64,000 nucleotides of DNA from Porodaedalea pini (taxonomy: Eukaryota > Basidiomycota > Agaricomycetes > Hymenochaetales > Hymenochaetaceae). The notes beneath the pieces were generated by a model. It was not told the origin of the DNA. It worked only from the letters and a program-made list of their open reading frames with translations, and did no database searches. How positions within the stretch are numbered: the stretch's first letter is position 1; every line of letters begins with the position of its first letter. Of this stretch, positions 56,915 through 64,000 are shown piece after piece. The stretch is from contig NBAY01000078.1 of the NCBI GenBank assembly GCA_002794775.1, positions 1 through 64,000 on the forward strand, given 5' to 3'. The translations under genes and the position numbers were made by a program.

Positions 56915-59451
56915 ATGTCTATCCCTGAAGGTGTCTACTGGATTCGCAATTGCAAATGGAGCAGTAAAGTCCTCGATCTCGATGGTTCAAACACAGCAGA
57001 TGGCACAAAGGTGCTCGATTGGCCGCAAAGCGAGACTGTCAATAACAAACATAACCAACTTTGGATCGTTGAACGCCTCGCAGATTGCAAGACCCACACT
57101 ATTCGTAACGTACATTCCGGCCTTGTCCTGGACCTCGACAAAGGTTCTACGATGAACGGAACTGAAGTCAACTGTTGGACGTGGTCTGGCGGAGAGAATC
57201 AGAAGTGGCGTATCGAATGGTACAAAGATGTTGGGCAGTACGTCCACATTTACCATATCTTCCTTTTACCCTGGCGTTGACAAGTGCTTTGCAGTACGGC
57301 GTATTATCACATCGTCAATGTCAAATCCAACACAGTTCTATCTCATGCCCAAGTGGACTCAGATAATGATGTCGTAGGCTGGAGCTCTGACAGCGGCGAG
57401 AAGCAACAATGGACATTCTCTCCTTTCTATTGGCCCCTTCTGTATCGGTTCCGCGTTAGGGACACTGGCAGAGTCCTTGACCTATCGAACGGTTCCGCAT
57501 CGCAGGGCACGCCCCTCCTGACTTTTAACCAACACTCCGACATTGCTTCACGTAACCAGATGTGGTACCTCGCCAACTCGGGCGACGGCAAGAGCTACCT
57601 AATTCGGTGTCTTGAGACGACGACTGTCGCTGACCTCTCGGAAGGCAGTTCGGCTAATGGGACACCTATTCTTGGCTGGCTCAATAGTGGGGGGAGCAAT
57701 CAGCATTGGAAAGTCGAAGAAGTCGATCCGGGCTGGTGAGTACAGTTGTAGTCTATGACATCTTCCAGTGTTTATGTTAAGAATGCATGCTTCAGGACCG
57801 TCTACAACCGCATCGTTAATGTGCAAGCTGGGACGGTCATGGACTCGTTCTCAAAGGATCCAGAACAGAAAGTAGGTGGTTGGGAATGGCTCGGCGGCAC
57901 CAACCAGCAATGGGCCCTAGAACCGATTCCGACTCCCGGGCCATCCTGGGTTTTCATCCAGAACGCCTCCACCGGACAGTTCCTCTGTAGTACGAACACG
58001 AACACTGTCAGTACATCCAAGGGCCCCGAGCACAGTCTCGATTATTCCGTACAGTGGAGATTCTTGGAGAAGGATTATACAGGTGTCTACACACTCGTGA
58101 ATAGGGCCACAGGACGTGTTCTGCGCCACAACCCTGACCGTACCCCATCGGTTTGGTTGGAGCCGACAAATGCGAACGAAATGCGGGATTGGTGGATGCT
58201 CCAGGCAGAAGGCAGTCTAGTCAATATTGTCAGCCGATTAAGCGGAAACATACTCGACCACTATGGCGGAAGGGGAATAGAAGCCCGAGATGCCGGGACG
58301 AACGACTTCCACCGCAGCTGGAAAGTTATCCAGGTAAGTGTTTACTTGCGCCGATAATTGTGCATGTCGTCATGTAATATTCCTTGCAGGTGCACGACAT
58401 AGTTACTTCATTCGCGTTGATCAACGGGCGCACGGGCTATTCTCTCTCAGCACGATATCGACGCGAGGAGATCCGCCTAACCACGGAGGATGCCATTGAT
58501 GACTTCCACACCCAGTGGGTTTTCCGCAAGGTGGATAAGAATTCAGACGGTCCGATATACACGATCACAAACAAGGCAAACGGCCTTGTACTCGGAGGTA
58601 CTTCAGCGCGGTGGCAGCTCATTGTGTGCTGCGAGCGCTATTTTGGCGTCCGAAATGTCACTTCTCACAACTACCTTGGTGTCGACAGTAATAGCCAGGT
58701 CAAATATGACTACAGCGACATGCAAGATAGGAGCCAGTGCTGGGAAGTCGTCTCGTCTCGTGGGCCTGACGCATCCTATGATCTTTTGTTTTTGGATGAC
58801 GACATACTTGAAGCGTTGGGACCTTTCGTGGCCGGAGACAAGGCATTGGACTTGGGACACCACATCGAGAAACGATCGCCGAAGAAACCACCGAAGGGCA
58901 AGGATGACTGGAGCCTCCCTGAGGCTGGCCGTGTCACTCGTGTTGACGATGCCACTGTCCGTCAGCTCTTCGAGGCCCTTATCGACCGCTGGGAGTGGGA
59001 CATCGTGAATGAGGAAAGAGAGCCTATTCAGACGCTGGTCAGTTTTAACCAACAAGAAGCGCAGGATATCGTGGGTCCTCTTCCTCGAAACATTCGGAAT
59101 ATATATGAGCGCAGTCGCGGTGCCCGTGCGGCGACAGTCTTCCGTATTGACAGGCAGGGGTATATAACCATAGGTGGCACACGTTACGTCAATATCCAAG
59201 GACAATACGGTACGGATACCTATTTCCATGTTAATTTCCCAGTCGGCATCAGATATGGGAGGGAGACTATTCGTAACTTCCTTCGACAGAGCCTGGAGCG
59301 GGGTACGAGCGTTGTTATCACCAGTTCGACGTGCAAGCCACCGAAGGGAGGACCACCATTCAGACGTGACCCTGGTGCCGGCGGAGGGAATTCATGGACT
59401 CGGTGGATGGCCCTGGCTTTACTAGCGACTGTCACCCATTCGGAGTTATGA
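56915..59451 (+). CDS. Multi-domain ricin-B-type (beta-trefoil) lectin protein
   Basis: Four exons (56915-57237, 57295-57735, 57796-58333, 58390-59451) give 787 residues. Residues 1 to about 500 hold at least three beta-trefoil domains, seen from repeated sugar-binding signatures: VLDLDGSNTADGTKV, NQLWIV, NQKWRI, KQQWTF, VLDLSNGSASQGT, NQMWYL, NQHWKV and NQQWAL. Introns 1 and 2 lie at equivalent points, just before YNRIVNVQ/YYHIVNVK. The remaining 290 residues are not lectin-like: a Lys/Pro-rich hinge (KKPPKGKDDW) and an unidentified domain with VRQLFEALIDRW and GGTRYVNIQGQYG. The protein ends in a hydrophobic stretch (MALALLATV). No signal peptide is present. Cytosolic chimeric lectins of this layout (such as Marasmius oreades agglutinin) act in mushroom defence against grazers; that role here is inference. 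Confidence 0.82.
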
Positions 59452-59704
59452 GCTCTGGCTTTCGCGTTCTTGTCTACTCCGAGGTACATATGCGTGGTCG
59501 AGCCATAGCTTCAACTCACACTGCGTAGCTCTATTCCCATACTGAAAGTATTTTCAAGTTGTAGACTACCAAGCGTTGGTAAATTTTGTGGTTCATTCAA
59601 TAGTCAATGATAACAAGAAATTTTATGCAGTAAAATGCGTACACGCGACGTGACCTCTAATATATATGCTATCGTTTGCGTATATTGTGATCCATATCCA
59701 AACT
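59452..59704. other. Short gap between convergent lectin and SIT genes
   Basis: Holds both 3' ends. The part at 59560-59645 resembles the 3' flank of SIT copies at 29320 and 53630. Confidence 0.5.
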
Positions 59705-62460
59705 TTACTGACGTCCGCGTTCGCGCACCTCCCCATCGATATCGTCGTCGTCGACCGCATTCTGCTTGTCGCCAAGGTACCAGTTCGGCATAGCAAGTGA
59801 GAGGAGGATGGGCAAAGCCGAGATAGCAGTTGCCGCAATAATCATGTCTTTCATCGTTGCGTCGTAGGCTACATTAGAGAAGGAAAGATGAAATCAGAAG
59901 CGGAAAGGAAGAGAGAAAAGGGGATGTGGACGCACCGGAGATGACGCCCTCTCGAATCTCATTTCCGCGAGGATACGTGAGCACGTCTGTGATGCTCCCA
60001 TAGAGTGCGGCGCGCTGCTCCGCCGAGACATCCGGGAGCGCCTTCGCGAGGTTCCCGGGCATTGTGTTCGACCAGATTGCACCGGCTAGCGTAGCAGAAA
60101 GACACTCATCAGTACCAAACCTATGGTCGAAGAGAGAACTGAAATGTACCAATTGCACTACCGACAGCACCTCCGATCTCAGTCCAGAGAAGAACGACAG
60201 CTGTGACCATTGCAACGTCTATGTGGGGCACGCTAGCCTGTGCGCCAACTTGCATTGCAACAGCTGCGAAGCCGCCTCCGATGCCCTGAAGGATCTGCGT
60301 CCACACGATCTCCACCGTTGATGCGTTTGCGCCACGCGAGTGGATCATTAAGCCGCATCCACTATAAACGAAGGATTATTTCATATATATAGGTACAGAA
60401 GAAGGAAGACATACAGAAGGCGAACGCAGAGGCCGCCGATGAGGATGATTTTGTAGCGGCGGACCCAGAGCATTGCTGCTCCTGCGGCAATACCGAATAC
60501 GGTGAGCGCGACGGTCTGCGTTGACATGAAGTATGTCGCGTCGAGTGTGCTCCACGGCTTCACGACTAGTACGAACGAGTAGAGGTACACGTAGGTCAGG
60601 TAATAGGAAACCTGCGAATGATCCGTGGTGTCAACACATAGACGACAGATGAGAATAGGACGGATGATCTCACGAAATCGAAGAATCCAATCCAACTCGC
60701 GAGTAAGACGGAGCGGTTCCGTACAAAGCGTGGTGCGATGACGGGACGGCTGGCGAAGCGCAGGTCCCAGACGGCGAAGACGAAGAAGAGAACGACACCG
60801 ACAATGAGCATCGCGATCATCGAAGCTAGCACAGACCGAACTTGTCAATCCTTCGTTCGTAAGAGAAGAAAGATAGGGTAGAGATTGACCGTTCTTCCAG
60901 CGGCCCTTTGCGTTTTCAGCGAGTGTGAGCGGAAGAAGGAAGAGCGCGACGGCAGCGCCGAGAAGGACGAGGCCCATGACGTCGAGTTGCCCCGTTACAA
61001 GGCGTGCACGCTGCACGAGACTTTTCCTCGACTCTTTACTCGATAAAAGGAGACGGGGATGTTAGAAAAGGATTGGGAGAGAAATTAAGCGAACTTACCG
61101 AAGGCCAGTGCTTCTTCAGGTACGCCCTCCGCTGCGAGCGCATCAGCAACAATACCGAGGCGCTTCGCCTTGTGCTCTGCCCAGAATAGGGTGATAATGA
61201 GCGGAAGGAGCGTCGCGGGCACGAGGATTGCGAACATTCCATCTGAGAGGGGGGCCATTTCGTTAGCTAAGCCAAGCAAATATAGAGGAGATATAAGCGG
61301 ACGTACATCCCCATCTCCAACCACTCCTGTCGAGCACTGCAGTTGCGATGTTGGCGCCAATGAAGGCGTTGACGATGAAGGGCATGCTGACGAGCGAGGA
61401 GACGAGGGCGCGCCATTTCAGAGTTGTAAGATCCGCGATGATGATTTGTGTAAGGAGTTGCAAGCCTCTACTCACGTAGAGAAGAAGGGAATGTGTCAGT
61501 GTCCAATGCATAGTTGGAAAGTAAGGGAGAACGTACGTGTATCCACTGTACGTCGCCAGCCATTGAGGATATGTCGTCATGACACCGTACGCAGAGAGCG
61601 GTGCGAAAATTACGCATCGACAAGAAACAGCGACATGTTGAAAGAGATACAATAACATGGATTCAGCCTTTACATTGCAACTCAAAACTAGCGGGGACGT
61701 ACACAGCATAGATGACGATTCCCGCTGCGATGGCGCCGATGCTTTGGGCACTGGCGATGACGATGTAACCAATCACGTAGAAGATTACTGCACGTAGAAA
61801 ATCGTCAGCTTTGGGCTCCCGTTCAAGGATGACTTAGGAGAGGCGAAGAGACTCACAGACGCCGAGATACGCATATGCACGAGAGGTGACATCCGCGACT
61901 TTTGCGATGACAGGCTTGCCGACGGCGACTGGCAGCGGCGTACCGTTGAGGTTCGAGAGATTGCAGCGATCAGTATCGCGCGGTCCGATTAAAGTTTGCG
62001 ATCATAATGATAGAACGTGAACCCGAAAAAAGGATAGAGCGTCAGCTGGAGATGGAACGGGAGAAGAGGTACGACGGTACGCACTGATGACGGACTGGGC
62101 GACCTGCACAGATGCGATAAGGGAGTGCTCGCCGAATGAACTAGCGGCGTAGGTCAGGTAGTAGCTCGTCGTCTGGCCATCGAGCGAATAGATGTATGAC
62201 GCGAGTCCGAGACTATGTGCGCTGGCAGTCAGCATCGGTCATCGAAAGACAAATAGAGAGACATACGAAATGAACAAGATCCACTTTGAGTAGCGTCCAT
62301 ATACCTTTTCTGCTGCTTGCACACGTTTGACTCCGACATGGGCGTCGATCTCCTTTGCGACTTCGTGCTGCATTTTTGCGTCGAGGACGGGTGCGCCGTG
62401 AGACGCGACACCACGCTCGCAGTCCACGTCACGGTCCTTTTTGTCGTATTCCGTCGACAT
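59705..62460 (-). CDS. Siderophore-iron transporter (MFS, SIT/ARN family), intact
   Basis: Imports ferric siderophores across the plasma membrane in exchange with protons. Thirteen exons add up to 604 codons with the stop (603 residues). Typical SIT landmarks in order: VYGRYSKWILF, SYIYSLDGQTTSYYLTYA (helix 1), IIAVGKPVIAKVADVTSRAYAYL (helix 2 and loop), YVIGYIVIASAQS, YTGLQLLTQIIIADLTTLKWR, SMPFIVNAFIGANIA, GMFAILVPATLLPLI, WDLRFASRPVIAPRF, SYYLTYVYLYSFVLVV and STVEIVWTQILQGIGGG. The tail is acidic then basic (DDDDIDGEVRERGRQ). Exon 5 is a 9-base microexon (61537-61545). The start at 62460 is used; an in-frame ATG at 62508 is less likely. Only complete member of the SIT family in the window; six or more remnants are relatives. 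Confidence 0.88.
61537..61545 (-). other. Nine-base microexon of the SIT gene
   Basis: Flanked by an AG acceptor and a GTACGT donor. It supplies the end of Val, Gly, Tyr and part of Thr in YAVGYTGLQ; both neighbouring exons leave two bases over, so it is needed for the frame. The same site is recognisable in copy B near 16145. Confidence 0.75.
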
Positions 62461-64000
62461 CGCGCGCTGATGAGACGAAGGATGTGGAAAGGGGAAGAAG
62501 ACCCGCAAAGCTGAGCTGGATCATAGTCTGTCCGTTATATATGTGGAGGTGGGCGGAAGAAGAGAGGGACATGTCTGATTAGATTCGTCCCCCCATCTAA
62601 TCAGATTATCTGATACCGGTACCGGTCTCTTACGCTTTTTTCATTCCTTTGTCTTCACTTTAACCGACCAGTGAGATGGTTCGCTGCAAAGCCGAAGTCC
62701 GAACGGCGCGACTCGGGGCTTGCTTGTGTAATCACACCGCTCTTGGCAGAACTCTATCCAAATTCTCGTCAGGGACACGCTGGAGCTTCTCTCATCTCCC
62801 CGTCACGAACAAGTTTGTCGCATTAAATCACGCCCGCATAGTCTTTGACTGGCCGCCGTGCAGTCCTGCCTATCAGCCGTAACGCTTCTTTCTCACGTGT
62901 CCAAGCTGTCCGCTGCAGTGGCAGTGGCCTCGATAAAGTCAGGCTCGAACCGAGTTCCCCAAAAAAACGAAAGCGAAAATGAAAATGAAGTCGCCAAAGT
63001 GTGAATCAAACTCACAATTCGATTCAATTTACTTCACACATAAATTGAATGAGCTACAGATGTCTTTGCATTTCTCGTTCATAGTATCCTACTTACGCAT
63101 TCTCTCCTTTTACTGCAGGTAACTGATATCCGTCCCTTTGACTAGCTGTATCTCCTAAGCAAAACCAAGTCATGCTCATTATACTACACTTGAGTCGGAC
63201 TACAAAATGGGCAATTGGCACTGACACTCAGCATAGGTTCGCCACACACATTATAGCTCCTACCATTGTAGCGATTAACCATCACCTACGCGCCGGCCGG
63301 GTCTTTCTCCCCTCACTTACACTACTCCTTTGAATCCCTTTACCGGCCGCCAAACTTTACCATTTATTCATTCATAATCGGCGGCCAACTCTTCATTATA
63401 ATTCTTGGTATGGACACGATCGGACAGAGGGATGTTGCACAAACTCGATCAGCACATGGACGACCAACTCTCGTGGGGACAGGTGGAAAGAATTAGGCAA
63501 GTAGGACAAGGATGTGGGATATGGGTGTGCAGTGGTGGGAGACAAAAGAGCAGGTTGGGCACTCCAACATCACTCCATGACAATCGGCTGCATGATGTGC
63601 GCAGACCGATCGCCGACTCACTTTCACATCCATTCACACAGACTCGGCTGAGTCTTGCACCGCTTTCTCTGCTTCAGTTTAGTATAAATTTGCAGTAGTT
63701 TGTACAGACAAAAAGACAGAGATAGGGAGATACAAGACAAGTACAGAGACAGACAGTCCCTTCTCCACCTCTAGACCGCAATCTACTACATGCATTACTA
63801 TGCACTACTTGCCCGACTCTCATTCTGAAACAGTATACACTGACTCTGTCACCGACTCTCAGAACTCCATCACCCAATCACTGAACGCCCTCAGCCACTG
63901 CCACAAGTGCCAATTCTACCTGCCCGAGTCTTGGTCCAACTGGGATCCCACAGGTATCCATATCGCTGAGTCTTCATATCTTGAACCTCGCTCTACTTAG
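62461..64000. other. Upstream region of SIT gene and unassigned right end
   Basis: The SIT promoter lies at the left. Short direct repeats TCTAATCAGATTA occur at 62577-62610. A GC-poor stretch at 62980-63060 contains GTGTGAATCAAACTCACA-like symmetry. At the right end a frame at 63800-64000 (HCHKCQFYLPESWSNWD) is open to a stop at the window edge but matches nothing; it could be the start of a gene with exons beyond or chance. Confidence 0.35.

Noticed and set aside
63800..64000. Frame at the right edge with HCHKC motif
   Set aside because: No recognisable domain; the upstream sequence gives no exon, and the window ends at its stop.

Overview
The window is a piece of a fungal nuclear genome, almost certainly from a mushroom-forming basidiomycete (Agaricomycetes). 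Genes are dense and cut by many short introns of about 50-70 bases with GT...AG borders (a few GC...AG). The gene families fit this group: Sld3, tyrosinase, TPR-CHAT, ricin-B-type lectin, siderophore-iron transporter, and proteins with a basidiomycete-type membrane module. Nothing bacterial or viral was seen.

Layout. 1-4.5 kb: a bestrophin-like anion channel gene (minus) facing away from the replication initiation factor SLD3 (plus). 4.8-5.6 kb: an 856-base fold-back element with two ~400-base inverted arms. 6.1-8.1 kb: an intact MFS transporter, followed tail to tail by a broken end of a siderophore-iron transporter (SIT). 9.1-12.5 kb: a TPR-CHAT protease-like protein with 13 near-identical 45-residue repeats. 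13.4-21.8 kb: an uncharacterised 272-residue protein, a SIT pseudogene, an uncharacterised 797-residue protein and a BTB/POZ protein. 24.5-26.7 kb: a tyrosinase. 28.7-34.7 kb: wreckage of the MFS gene, two SIT pieces with an acyl-CoA dehydrogenase fragment between them, and an amino-acid permease fragment. 35-39.4 kb: two small proteins, a tyrosine-phosphatase-like protein, and pieces of a purine-cytosine permease and a SIT gene. 39.9-43.2 kb: a GH127-type glycoside hydrolase. 43.6-47.0 kb: permease, MFS and SIT remnants again. 47.1-52.4 kb: a large membrane protein with five ZZ zinc fingers and a WD40-like propeller. 53.7-56.1 kb: another SIT and permease remnant set. 56.9-59.5 kb: a multi-domain ricin-B-type lectin. 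59.7-62.5 kb: an intact 13-exon SIT gene.

How it fits together. A small set of transporter genes (SIT, MFS, amino-acid permease) has been copied repeatedly across the window. One SIT and one MFS gene remain open; at least six SIT pieces, three MFS tails and three permease pieces are broken. Two broken SIT copies share the same stop codon and almost identical sequence, so copying went on after the genes had died. Intact single-copy genes of unrelated function sit between the wrecks. Several surviving genes (TPR-CHAT, lectin, ZZ/WD40 membrane protein, tyrosinase) belong to families linked in fungi to defence, recognition or cell death, but a functional link between them here is only a guess.

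Most introns were placed by eye from splice sites and reading frame. For seven genes (SLD3, MFS, 272-residue protein, 797-residue protein, BTB, lectin, intact SIT) and the two small proteins the exon lengths add up to a whole number of codons, which supports the models.
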